Below the pieces are notes generated by a model that searched no databases, was not told the origin of the DNA, and saw only the letters and a program-made list of their open reading frames with translations. Below are positions 35,047-48,500 of a DNA stretch of 64,000 nucleotides, in pieces. Source of the DNA: Hymenolepis diminuta (lineage: Eukaryota; Platyhelminthes; Cestoda; Cyclophyllidea; Hymenolepididae); the NCBI GenBank assembly GCA_900708905.1, contig CAADRB010000119.1, positions 113,054-177,053 of the forward strand. Direction: 5' to 3'. Made by a program: the position numbers and the translations under genes. Numbering within the stretch: position 1 is the first letter of the stretch; each line of letters begins with the position of its first letter.

Positions 35047-38000
35047 TCATCCTTCAATCACGGTAGACTGAGCAACCATGCGGCCAAAGGAACCTTGTTC
35101 ATCTTGCAAATGCCAGACTTGGCATCTATCAAAATACCAGAGGAGTAGCAAAGAAAGCAATGCGATAAGGCATACGAAAATTGGTAATGCGATTCCGTAG
35201 GTCACAGTGGAAGCCCGGTGGAATTTATGCATGAGGGCTTCATGCCCATGCAATTCAGAGGAAACAAAACATCGAAAACTGGGCCTTTGCATCAGCCGCC
35301 AACGGAAAACTTGAACGGCGAACTCGTTCTCTTCATATTGCTTTTGACAGAAATGCGTCACGCACTGAAAAACATTGAAGGAGATATTTCTTCAAAACTA
35401 TCTGAAAAATATTGTTATAGTTCCTAATTAGGGGTGTTTTTTAAATGCATACTAGAATTAAATTTGTCTTAATTTTCATTCCATCTCTAATCCATTTCTT
35501 TCTGTTCAGACCTTATTTGTAGACTCCTTCATATTCAGTCAGTTAGTATGAATTTACGCCAGTTAGGCGTAATATGAATTCAATGACTACCATTAATTAA
35601 GCTTACTTAGAACAAAAAAGAGATAAAACGATTGAATTATGCTATTAAATAAGTTGAATACTAATTTCAAAGGCATAGTCGAAGATGCAATTAATCATCT
35701 CGATCTAATTAACATTTTTAGGTTTACAAATTAGCATTCATGGGCAATGGAAAAATCTAAAAAAACAAACTCTTCAAATGAAAAGAAATACTTGAGTAAT
35801 ATTAGCAATGAAGTTAACGAAAGGTGATGTCATGTGAGCAAGATTTTATTAATTTTACCAAATGATTTCAATGCCAAATAAATTAAAATAATGGTGTAAA
35901 AGTGCTCATTTAAAAACACGGCGATAACATCGGATTGGACTTTACTAACAATACCCCCCCCCCCTTAGAATATTTTTTCTGCATGTTAAGATAAATCCAC
36001 AAAATTATATTCTAAATCAAACTAAATGGTGATCAGACGAATGATGAACAACATATTCGTAACTATAAACAGAAATCAAGCTACTGATTATTTTTAAGAC
36101 ATTAATTTGAATAAGACTGCGTTCCCTGACGTAAGATTATGCTAACTAAATGTTATAATTAAGTATTGTTATTTAATATGTGAATATTTGTTGTTTCTTC
36201 ACACAATACATGTAATATATTTTTGGATAGGAAAAAGATAGATGCAATTATTGTTAAAGTTCATCAGGAGCGAAATTTGGTGAATTATACTAAGTCTTGA
36301 TAATCATTAGCAATTTGATAGTATGTTTGATTTAGGAAGAAAAAAATGCACCGAAATTCATGACCAACTATCCATGTTAATCAGCTAGTCAATGAGCCCT
36401 GAAATCCGGAAACAAGATTTGGCTCAAAAACCCAGAGGAAGTCCTGAAATTTGGTAAATAAAACAGTAGATCATAGAATAGTGAACTATATTCACTAAAT
36501 AAAAGTGTACAAATTATACTCAGTAATCGAATGAAATGGACTGTATTCTATATCACGGATTTATTCTCCCTCTATCTAATCGATCCTTTTCTTTCGCTTC
36601 TTATTGAATTAATTTACAGTTTTCCTTATTCAGATGTGTTCAATGTCGTGGGAAATATTGTTGGAGTCATGTAAGTATTTGGAATACTAGCTTCAACTGA
36701 TTAATTCTAAGTATAGTTGTTAACGTTATTTAGGTTATAGATCATCATATTAATAGTCATTTAGCGAAGGTGAACATTTAGTGTCATTTTCCACATCCAA
36801 ACTGAGATTCATTATTTTTATACAGTTTTGAAAATGAACACCAAAGAAGTTCAATTAATTATTTATTAATAGAAAATACACATTGATGAAAGGGGGGGGG
36901 GGTTAAGTCAAGAAATATTCAAAAATGATTAAGCAATAGTAATACAAGCGATCTGAAAGCTTCAACACAAATGATCGATAATTGGTTTTTTCAGTCTAAT
37001 TTCCGTAAAATGGACGATCTGTTATTAGACTTATAAAATTATGCATAGATTTGGTGGGAAGGAGAATGAAGATGCAAAAAGTGATTAAATCAATCAATTA
37101 TTAGGGTTCTAATTTTAACTTACAGCAGGAATTAAACCGAATATATCACCTTGTATAGAATCCAAAGAGCTTTTAACCAATCATATGTATTTGTGTGTCT
37201 GGCAATTATTGCATTGCATAATAAGGCTTAACTATCGAGTAAACAAATGAGAAAAAACTAATGCACTGATAAAAAGGGAATAACAGCATGAAATTCGATC
37301 CTGTTTCGGCCATGACGGTGTGGTCAAACCAAAGACTTCCTTGCCTTAGCCTTGACTTTGTGAAAGCATTCTTTTTAAATTCCATTGGAAGATGTTGACT
37401 CAAAATAAGCTTTAGGATATAAGAATTGTGGGAACTTTCCGTAGTGCCCCAAAGGCGAAGTCTTTATCTTCGAAGCTTGGTCATGCTTTCTTAATTGGGC
37501 TTGTAAATTATTAATATTACCATACCTTATTCTCTTTTTGGTTTCCACACGTATAACGTTATATAAACGAATCAGAAACTTAATTGTGCCACATTAATAT
37601 ATGACTAATAGTTACCTATAATAACTGATAATAATTTGGTAATGACCTGTAAGTTGAATTCTTTTGATAAATAGAATTTACTCAAACTCCTAATCATTAA
37701 ACAATAGAATTTACAATAATCTTATCTGAGCACCTTTTTATATAAAAATGAAATATGTTTTGTGTAACTATAATTATTATTTGAATCGAATGCAAAATTT
37801 TAACGGAAAATAGGCATATTTTAAATAAATGATATTGAAAAGTTTTTAGATATTCACGAGTTCAAACTCACCCTATATCGTCGATAATGCTCATGTGTTT
37901 CAATAGTATCGAACAAAGTGGCAGAATAATTTGTATTATGTCTCTGGAATGTAACCCTCACTCGCAGACAAGGAAACCAAGACCTTTCTCTTGAGCAGCG

Positions 38001-38246
38001 GTTTTCACATTTGATGATTGGTCTCTCATGTTCAATTTCAGCAACTTCACACATGTTCTCCTCAAAGCCATGCTCATGGAGATAAGGAAGGACAACTAGG
38101 TATAGGATGATAATTCCGGTGAATAAAGCACAGGTGAAAAGCGTTGCACAGAAAATATAGGCGGCTCGTTTAAAAGTGGAGTTTCCATGGGCTCGAGCAA
38201 GCCGCTGAACAGGAAGGGTCATGCTATCAGTAATTTGACTCGTCAT
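35047..38246 (-). CDS. BK-channel beta / TipE-like auxiliary channel subunit
   Basis: Two exons, 38246-37872 and 35364-35047, join in phase 0 (AGG/GTGAGT to TTTTTCAG) to 230 residues, the size of vertebrate KCNMB proteins. The layout is theirs: a short cytoplasmic N-terminus, a membrane span near residues 30-52, a large cysteine-rich extracellular loop, and a second span near 190-212. The loop has cysteines in MCEV, IIKCENRC, FPCLRV, CVTHFC and FRCF; the PCL(R/Q)V block and the loop order match BK-beta. Such subunits change calcium and voltage gating of Slo1 channels. Insect TipE/TEH sodium-channel subunits share the architecture and are the main alternative. Nothing shows which alpha subunit it binds. 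The 2.5-kb intron is long for this window. Confidence 0.75.
35954..35964. repeat. Poly-C run (11)
   Basis: A homopolymer in the channel-subunit intron; an 11-base poly-G lies at 36892-36902, 0.9 kb away. Lengths of such runs are error-prone in assemblies. Confidence 0.8.
36620..36670 (+). other. Possible orphan coding exon, antisense within the channel-subunit intron
   Basis: 51 nt between TTTACAG and GTAAGTATT, both strong splice consensus. One frame reads FSLFRCVQCRGKYCWSH, with a Cys-x2-Cys-x4-Cys spacing and a trailing His as in RING/IBR-type zinc fingers. No partner exons were found, so a chance match is possible. Confidence 0.25.
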
Positions 38247-38249
38247 TTG

Positions 38250-41170
38250 CTATGTAATTTTCTGCTGGAATTTTGATTTAATTACTTCCGGTGAATGAAA
38301 ATTATAAATTTGAATTGGCCAGCAGTTCTGAGCTGAAGAAGTAACAAATTTCAATTTGACGAAAAAATTATATGATATAGAAATATATTACATCTTGTCT
38401 AATGAATTAGTATTAAATGCTTATCCTTATTCAGTAGACCTATATTTTATAAAAGTCAGATTTAATAGAATTTTAAAAACGTTCAATAATTTTACGCAAA
38501 CGACTGCATCAAATATTACTATGAGGAAAAAGGTCCATTTTCACATAAATTTACTTTCAATTATATGACTATATCGAGAAGGGGACAGCGATTTCATTCA
38601 ATTATCTTTGAATTAAACTGGCAACATTCCAGTAGACAAATAGTGGCATTTGAAATTTGAAAACTGAACAACCCAGTTGGTAAATATTTTACAACCCGAA
38701 TCCAAAAATCGAATTAGATGGAATGCTTTGGTATCTCGACGTTTCTTCCAGCATCTTTCCCATCACCTCCCCTTTATCATTGGTTTAACTTTCTGTTAAC
38801 CAATATTAGTTGTTTCTCACAATTAAAAATTGCAACTTTTTTCATTAGTGTGAGTAATAATAACGAATCAAAAAAATTGAATGGACAGATTTCGGCAAAA
38901 CTATTTAGAAAGCTACTGAATGTAGTCGTAACAGTACGAATTTTTCGAGTTCAAGTTAAAAAAGATCACATATCTCATTATCTACTATATAGCGAACTAA
39001 AAAAATAAACTAGGATTATTTACTGTGGTCTTTTTAAAGCGATTTTCAAATCCTAAAATCGATTAATACGAACGTAAACTTGTCATATTGACAAACTTGC
39101 ATAAGAACTAAAAATGAATTTAATTTATAAGCAACTTTAAAATTGTTAATTTGAAGCATTTTAAAGCTATTTAAAAATAATTATAAATATTTCTAATAAA
39201 ATTATTTATAAATATCTGAAGAACACATGTCAACTTTTTCAAATTGCGCACAATTTGATTTCGTTTGAAGAACAAGCCTACTACCTTAAATGAAGTAGAA
39301 TCATTGCATTCTTTCCGTTTTTTTTCAAACTTTTAATTAAACTCAAAATTTTCATACATCTGAAATTAAATCCAGTTAGTTTTAAACTTAAAAGCGAAAT
39401 CCATTTTAAAATCATCGCCACTAATATCATTCAATTTAAAATATTTAAATGCTTTGAAAAATACTCATTTCGAAAAACTCAAACACAAACTCGTAACTTA
39501 CCTTGCCGTTCGTTAGCAACAATTCATATAACCGAAGCAACTTCCATTTCTGTTCGTTTCGGAGCTTTTCACGTCAGTGTTCGGAATTTTGAATTAGCAC
39601 ATTTAAAACACTAATAGAAAAGTGGTCTCTCTGAACATATTACGAATAGATTTATTTTTACTGTGAAACGTTCCACTCATCAAATAGTAAAAAAAACTGT
39701 TAATAAATTTCAATCTGCTAAGAAGCATTTTTTAAACACAATCAATGTTGTGATGAAAAAGAATGCAACTTAATTGTTATTTAAACATGCTGGAAAATTT
39801 AATTAAAAGTCCTTCAAAACTAAACAGTTAAGCTGAAATACACTGACAAATTTAATTATAATTTTGGAAATAATATTTGATCTACCATTTTAATAACACG
39901 GCCTTATTTTTATTAATTATAAGACAGGCCGAATTACTAAGGTAAAACAGAATCAATTTTATTATTGCTCGCCTCTACAAAACACCTCATGAAATTCGTA
40001 AAGTATTTGTATTATTAATTAAAGAGGATCATTTCAGATCTTTTGGTATAATCATAAGCACCGTATTAGTTTCTCCGTGAGCTTTAAGAATTTAATTTGA
40101 TCAGGTAATTTATCTAATCATCTGCTTGCTTTTGACTGTAAGACAAAACAAATAGAGGTGGCAAGACCAATGACACAATTAGATGAACTGGTCTTCAAGG
40201 TCTAAATACAGTGGACGTTAAGCTTGGAGCCAAAACAACGAATTAAACATTAAGACTTCACTTTCTAAAGTATATTTCTTATGAGAAGGCGGAAAAAGTA
40301 ATACACAAAGTAAGACTCTTGATACCATGCATAAAGACTCTTCACTTTGTCACTTGTTCCCTTATAATTAAAAAATCGGAAAGGCTTTTCCCTTTGTCAT
40401 AAGTTTTAATTGCTTCTGTCACGATTCAGCTCATATATACTTCTCTAACATACAAGCCAAAACTGCAATTAAATATTTGTTTTAAATGTGCAAGTTATTT
40501 ATCATTATTTTTTAATGACAAACTCAAAATATGAAATATCAGCAGAAACCGTTTTGAGTATGAACAAATAGCAGACGCTATCAGTTCAATATAAATTTTA
40601 AACATTTTCAGTGAAAGATGCGTTTAAATGACTCCAAAGTTATTTTATTACGATAAAGTGATGAATTTATTATGCAAAACAATGTAATCAAAATGTGATA
40701 TTGGAGGAAGACGGCACTTTTATTAACTATAAACACCATTATGCCATATTTGATTGACTTCTATAGTCTATTTAGCATTTGGAAAAGTTCCATATTTTAA
40801 ATTATAATTAAAACAATCATAATAAATAAAAAACCTGTATTATTACCGATAACTTACTATCTTGGTAATCAGAACCAAGTTATTGCGTTCGGTTTCATGG
40901 TGCTTATAGGATTATAGCAACCAGATATTGCGTACATAGAATTATGCATGTCTTAAAGGTTTCACACACGCAATAAAGTAGATATATAAACAGGCCTTGA
41001 TATTCTCACTGCTTATTTGGGTTCGTATTTATACGTTAGAACAAACTACACAGGAAAAGTATTTGGAAAACCTTTTTTTATTTATTAACTCATTTATTTT
41101 ATATATCATACTCTAACACACCAACCTTCAATAGTAGCTTTAGTAAACGAAATTAAAACGTATTGTAATA
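38250..41170. other. Gene-free, very AT-rich stretch
   Basis: Upstream of the channel-subunit gene. No recognisable exon or RNA gene on either strand. Confidence 0.4.
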
Positions 41171-41299
41171 ATGACAGATGATCCAAAAATGGATTACGAT
41201 GATAAAGAATTGATTCTTAAATGCCTTCAAATTTATGAGATTGCTGTAGATGCTTTACAACAGATAGATGTTGAAGGTTGGATACATAAACATAACTGA
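41171..41299 (+). CDS. Small open frame or first exon, unknown
   Basis: A 42-codon frame starting MTDDPKMDYDDKELILKCLQ and continuing with an amphipathic helix pattern (IYEIAVDALQQI) before it ends HKHN. Codon use and the acidic start followed by a helix look coding, unlike the surrounding AT-rich DNA. A weak donor (GAAG/GTTGGA) lies near 41277, so this may be a first exon whose partners are far downstream. No family recognised. Confidence 0.25.
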   Translation: MTDDPKMDYDDKELILKCLQIYEIAVDALQQIDVEGWIHKHN

Positions 41300-44200
41300 C
41301 AGTGTGCTGACAAAAGATAGCTCATATTCGTTGTTGTTTTAAATTCGCCCGTCACCCCTATCAAGACGGGGAAACATCGCTTCTGACAGACTGAGAGTTA
41401 TTTGGAACGAAAGTGTTAACAACCTGACGGTTTTTTGATCTCAGAACGTTAATAATACGAAGGCAACTTGAATTCTTTATAATGTTTTTGTTCAGGTAGT
41501 AAAATGTCCTAGCTTGACAGCATTCTGTCTTAACCCTCTCTCTCTAGTATGACTCAACTGGAGATAGTGGCAAAACCAGATCTTCTGGCAGTAATACAGC
41601 ATAGAAGAGCCATACTTACCAAAATAATGTTTCCACCTATTCAAACAAATGTTATACATCCTCAGAATAAAAAAGCATAAATATATTATACGCATATAAT
41701 CGTTCGATTTTATATGACCTGGCAAATCATATCAGGGTCATTAACTCTGTTCTGTGTGGTCAGGAAGAAGCTACAGAGTCATGAGCCTTAATTTGGTGAA
41801 ACAGTTGCTTAACAGCCGCGTGAAGTGACAGGACGAAATGACGAAACCCAAAAAGGGTTTGTATGGTTGTGGATTGAAGACAACCTAATTGGGTAATATT
41901 ATCACATATTGACAAGACATTTCAAACTGACTCGATGAATTCGTAATTAGGGCCTTGGTGACACGTGGAGCTTCGAATATCGAAACGAAATATTTGGCTT
42001 TCGCTGAATAAATATAAATAAATATTTACAAAGAAAATATGGGGAAATTTTTCTTGAAGGAATGGTTTAGCATTGAAGAAAGGATTAAATAATAAATAAA
42101 ATTTAATGAAAAATTGATCAAAAATTGCGTTTAATATAGCTCGCAAAATAAGATACACTTAAGTGTCATAAGCTCACATGTTGGAGTTGAAATTATAGAT
42201 TTTTATCTTCCATGAGAAGAATTTAGTAATAACGACATAGAATTCGCAATATTAATTAGTTTGTGAAAGAGAATTTGTTCCACGATCACTCTAAATAATT
42301 TAATAGTTAACTCAGGTTTAAAAAGGCAGATTCCGTCTTGACTTAATGACATTACGATTTACATCAAATACTATTCAGTCCTTATTAAATACAGGTAAAC
42401 ATAAGAGACTTATTAAGTTAAAAATCAGCTTGCCCGTTTCAAAAACAACTTACCCTTCCTTCCTGTTAGCTATCTTTAATCTATTTAAATAATTTTACAG
42501 GACAAGGGGAACTGCTATTTTATAATTGATATTTACAGAAATTAAGTATTACAGATTTGGTATACTATTTTTGAATTCAAATTCAAACAAAACTAATGTT
42601 TTACTAAACTGATCCGTTTTAGTAAACCATCCATATATTAAAAAATCAATTTTACCTTTGGAATGACTCCTTAATTGCATTGTATTTAAGTATATAAGAA
42701 TAACTTTTAATACCTCATTGCTATCTAGGTGTGAAAATGCTAATATGACCAAAATTATTATACGAATACTAGTTTGTTATGTATTTAAATCAATAATGCA
42801 TTATCAAATATCAGTTAGCCAACCCTCAAATCAAAAACTTTGACTGTTTCATTTGGTTTAGCTCAAAGTTAAGATGTGCTATTATATAACATTACCAATT
42901 ATAACAGTGACAGTGGCGGGAGAACGTTTTAATGAAAATTAACTTCTTTGTATTGGGAAACGAAATATCGTTTATCGAATGTTTAAACATTTGTTTGTTG
43001 AAAATGACCAAACGAGAACTTGCATAAACGCATCTGCGGGGTTCATTAGTCAACAGGGGAATGAAGGTTATTGACTTTACGCAGACATACAACTAGTAAC
43101 ACAACAAACTAAGGATAAAGCAACTTCATTATAGCCGGGACGTTAGAAAATGATCAAATAACTTAACAAGGTAAAAATAATAAACCGTTTTGATGAAAAA
43201 GTTAAGTAAATTATTGACAAAATGCCTCTTAACAACTCAAACTCAAGTTAAAGATAAAAGCTCAGTTAAATATATTCAGATAACTTATTACAGCATTAGT
43301 GAAATTATACGTATATAATGAGCATTTGCACATTTATATTAGCAGTCTTCGTTAATTTTCTAATGCTGATTACATTCGCTTATATTAAACTTTAATGTGG
43401 GAACAATTTAAAGAAATGAAGCTGATATCATTTTAATTTTATTAAAAGGTATATCAAAAAGATTTATACCTATCATTGAATCCAGCAAGACTAATATTGT
43501 AATTAAGTTGCTAAAATAAATCTGCATTGTCAAGAATGAAGGTATTTTCAAGAAATTTATATAGCAATTTATGACAATTATTGGGTGGAAAAATTTGACA
43601 CTGTCAGTTTCCACGTGTTATTAAATTTAATTTTACTTACATACATTATTTAATGAATTTAGAATGCTATTTTCGTGTCAATTTCATAAAATTAATATTT
43701 TAATTACATTAGATTAACTAATAGATAGAGGATTAGAATAGAATAATTTGGTGTGGAAATTTATGATGGATATCGGACAAATTAAACTAAAGATTAAAAA
43801 GAGAATAGCAGTTGGATAATGGAATATACCTTTCATAAAAATATTTTTAAATGTTCAATTTTTTCATTTACCTAAAACTAAATAAAAATGTTAAGGATGA
43901 ATTTTGCAGTGATTTTAAAATTTTTATTGTACGAGATAATACGTATTTTTTCAGGGTTAAGATCTTATAACATATAATTATTCATATTGTATAATTAAAA
44001 GGAAAAAAAGGATTAAATGGAACAATGAAAATCTGCAACCTTCACTTACCCACTTTTTCAATTATTACATCAGTTTTTGAACAGCTTTTTGATAATTTTT
44101 TACACCCCCGAGTTTTCCATGTGGAGATAAATGATGTTCTATCTCATTTAGAACCACTTCATTAGACATTTTATCATTTGCTTTTAAACGACTTAGAAGG

Positions 44201-45465
44201 TGGACACAAGTAGTGGACGATAGTTTAATGACGAAAATTTATTGGCTGTTTGCAAAGCCACTAATAAGAGTAATTATACCTTTTGGTAAAGCTAAATTTT
44301 ATTTCGAAGTTTATTTAATTACGTAATTTTCAGCAATATTAAATGCTTATAAACCAATTGTGCAAATGGCATTATTTGCGAATAAATTTAATCTCAGTTC
44401 TAAGAACTCGCTTATTCTTAATAATTGTTAACAATGTTTATTGCGATGGCCAATTTGGCAATAAAAGAATGGACCTATTAGTTATCTTATTGAAAACAAT
44501 AACAGCCATTTAAGTCATCATAAACAACATTAGATTTTACGTGCTAAATGTAAGAAAAATTTTCAAGGATATACAAAGGTTTTAATTAATCGTTCTAATT
44601 AAAAACCTGCTGTATTTGAACTACCTTAAATGCGCCGTTCACATATGATTTAAAAGTTCTAGCATTTCTGGCCTGAGGTACCTTTGTTGCTAACAAAAAA
44701 CCATTTTAAGTTGATGGCAAGAAAAAGTATAACAAAGCAAATTTATCAAGCACTAGAAAGTAAACGATGATTCATTTATCAAATAATGAGATCTCAACTT
44801 TAAAGATTTAACATAAGGACATTGAAAACCAATGTTTGCAGTTGTATGCGAATGCTTGCAAAATAGAAATGAGTTTGTAGTATTAAAAAGACCACTCTTT
44901 CTCAAACGAAATGGCCAATATCATAATAAATAGGCTGATCACTAGATATTATAAGTCAACAAAATCATAGATGGCTAAACCATCACGTATTAGAACGTTA
45001 GTCCAAATAGAGGTATTAATGCAAAATTATATTTAAAGGCGTTCAAAATTTGTTTATAAATTCATTTATAAAAAAATCTATCGAAATTTTTTAGTTGTAA
45101 ATTGGTTTAATGAGTTTTTCTAAACACCAACATACGTAGTCCATGCAAAATTATTTATTTTAAAGCAATTTTTCATTGTATGCGAATTTAAAATGTATAC
45201 CGGCAATATTAAGAGATGAATGATCAAAATAATGATTTCAAAGCCACGAAAAGCGAATGCCTAGTGGTCTTCATTGGTTTTCATTGCACATGGCATTGTA
45301 AAATTTATAATTCCAAAATAAACTCTTGAAACAAAGTTGAATTATAATAAAATTGAATGCCACAACTCCTTATACACATCAGCATAAGCTTTATAATGCC
45401 AAACGACCGTAATAAATAAATAAAGAATTATTCTTATTTGTTTACAATTTGCAGCGAATGCTACA
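41300..45465. other. Gene desert, part 1
   Basis: The stretch 41330-41900 is richer in GC than its surroundings and may be an old mobile-element remnant, but no domain is readable. The rest is very AT-rich with no recognisable exon. Confidence 0.4.
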
Positions 45466-45469
45466 CGGA

Positions 45470-45575
45470 CACGCCTATTGCTAAAGCTCAGTAACCCTCT
45501 TAAGAAGACCAAATAATCTCAAGCAAAGTCCTCCTGTATAGACTTGCCCCAAAATGAGGTAGGTCATGTCCAAAG
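45470..45575 (-). repeat. Dispersed repeat family R2, copy 1 (minus)
   Basis: In reverse complement it matches 50290-50415 and 52803-52945. Best-kept words are TTTTGGGGCAA, TTTGGTCTTCTTAAGAGG and GTTACT followed by GAGCTTTAGCAA. Confidence 0.5.
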
Positions 45576-45579
45576 TCGC

Positions 45580-48500
45580 AAAAACAAAGAAGGTATCGAG
45601 TAGAGAGAATTTATTGCAAATTATGGCTTCTTCTCAGTATGCATATTCATTAAATTTAATCAGCTGATTGAACGGGAAGAACTCTACACCAAAGCAACAT
45701 TTTTCAGAATGTTCAAGTCAAAGTGAGCTTCCTTTAATTACCACGGTACCAATGCGAATTCCACAAATTTAATAATAAAATTCAACACCATTTTTCCCAA
45801 CTCTTAAATTTTATTGCATTTAAAATTACCTCTCTTAACATGCGTTCGTGAGTTATATATTTTTCTGTCAATGCACAATTTCATCTCAAAAACGTACTTT
45901 AACACTTCTACCTCTTACTATTAAGTTGGAATTTATTTCAGATAACCACGTTGCCTTCATAAAATGGATTCTTCTGATAAACAAATCTGCTCAATATTCA
46001 CTGTTTGCCTTAGTCTCTTATTTATCATTCTTTACACACAAATGCTCCAGATAATTGGAGAACTTACTCTTTAGTGCCATTTCCAGTGCAGTCGGCAAGT
46101 TTTGGTTAATATTCATTAAAAGGTATATAAAATGTCGCTGGCGAACAATTTTATAAGTTCTTATGATTACATTTGTCATTAAAATACTCCCAACTGCAAA
46201 TAATAAATAAGATATTACTAGAATTAATTAGTTTTAAAATTTGCGTTTCCAGCTGAAAACTAAAATTGAATTTGTGAAAATCTCCTTGTCAATATCAAAT
46301 CATGGTAATCAATTGGCCAAATTAATTATCGAAATGCTCTTCACTGCTACCACATTCATCAATGCTACTTCAACCACAGCTACATTCCCATTTTTCCTAT
46401 CTGATGCATGAGTATTAATATTTCACAGAGTAGCATTAATTAATCCATACAAGTTATTGTTTTATATTTACATTTCAAACGTGTGAACTATACATATATA
46501 TATATATTAAAACAGTTAAATCGGAACCAATGCAGCCTTTTAATTTATAATTAATTAGGGCTTTGGGAAAAATATTTAGATGATAGCAAATCCATAATAA
46601 TTCTTTACAATCTTCATTACTTACTTCGGTAGGACTAGTTTAATGCTAATAATGATATTATTATTAATTAAACTAAAGAAAATAATCAGCAAAACATCTT
46701 GTTGTAATACTTGGTTTCATCACTTGATGCCCTTGCTTTCCCATTTTATGACCTACTAATGTTGATAACAACGATTGCCTAAGTAAATGACGTAGGTTTT
46801 TATAGCAATGAATAATAACGACAAAGTTGAATCCATGCAATGATAATTAATAAATTACAAAAATTTAACACGGGTTAAAATCAAAACGGCTTGGATTGAG
46901 TCAATTTTGACTAGAGATTACCAGAAAACAATTAGTAAAAACCATAGCGTCAATTTTATTTACTTCCATATGTTCTTCTATCTTTATTACATAATATATA
47001 ATATATTATTCCCATATATTTAATTCCGTCAACTAACTGCGGGGTTTATTATCGTTAAGATTTGTTAAATTTGCAAATAAAAACTTAATAAAAGAGACCA
47101 AAATAATTTTATAAGCAAAGGTCCCTTCTGCCTTACATAATGCATAATTTGTGTTAAAGAAACAAATATGCTTTAGAACGGGATTTGTTATTCATGTCGC
47201 GAAAAGTCCTTAAGAACAAAGAAAAAGATTTAGAAAAATGGGTCAACCGATAATCATAACTTGCGGTTTAAATCTAACACAAATTAGTTGTTACTCAATG
47301 AAATGAATATCAGGCATTAGGATAAAATTAGATTTACCTTCAGCAGCGGCATTGTTTAGCTCTTGCTACTCCTTTTAGCTTTCTATAACAAAACATCTAA
47401 TTTTCACATGCATCCACAACAACTGTTTATTACTGCGTTGGTTGGCCTCAATTTGCTCGATTATATAGTATACAAATGCACATAGGAAGTAAAATAAAAG
47501 AGCATTCTCTTTGCTGGAAATTAAAAATAGACACAATGAAAAAATTGGCATAATTTTTAACCTATCTGCTTAATTATTGGCATTTTTCAATCTGTCTTTG
47601 AACAGTCTTTTTAATCATTTTCCCTTCTGATGAATCCATTTTGTTATGAAACGACTTATTGCCATCAAATTAAACTCCATAGTGTACTACTATAACTTTG
47701 GATCTATCATTTATGGTTATGAGCTCGTGCAAACACAACAGATAGTGTCAGGAATATTACGAGAACACAGAGATTAAATTACGTACCAAAACACTTTCAA
47801 TTCGTAGGCGTGAAGGCATTACAATATTATGTAATAAACATTTGAATAAGCTAGAAAATGCCAGACAAAATTGGCTTCAACGGGAATGATAATAAAACAG
47901 ACATTTTCAAAGGTAGTTTATTAGCATATTTACTTGACAATTTATGAACACACTGCAAAACCAACGATATTAATATACTTCATTTACCCATAAAATATAT
48001 CATTTAAATGAAGTATGGTCAAAATTAAAGTATATTTCACGGCTTTAGGCCCAAAATAATTTCGGTTCTTGAGAATATCCATATTCTACTAATTAAACAT
48101 ACATAGCTCTTTTTTAACCAAACTCTGGATAAAAAATTGAATGAAGTGTGAAGTCGTGTGTAGAGTTTAACCATGGGAAGATTAATAGCCAGGAGAAACA
48201 TAACCAATTATACTGGTGTTATTGGCCAGCACAGGAGGCATGAATATGCGCCAATAGGGACCTGCATTAGCTTAACTAAGATGAAATTAAAATTTTAGCA
48301 AATTATGAAATCATGATTTGTCAATTAGAACACTGTGCCACAGTAATCATGAGAATAACTGCAAATTTGTATCAGCCTAGGGACCAAAAATAGCAGAGGA
48401 ATCACCACTAGCAAATAACTAGAATAAAGTCCATTATTAAGGTGACTATGAAACGTGCTCCAGAATGTGGCCCATGCGTAAGAATGCATTTTCTAAAAAC

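Noticed and set aside
47630..47665. Hammerhead-ribozyme-like CTGATGA followed by GAAAC
   Set aside because: The segment between the two core motifs does not form stem II, and no matching stems I or III were found.
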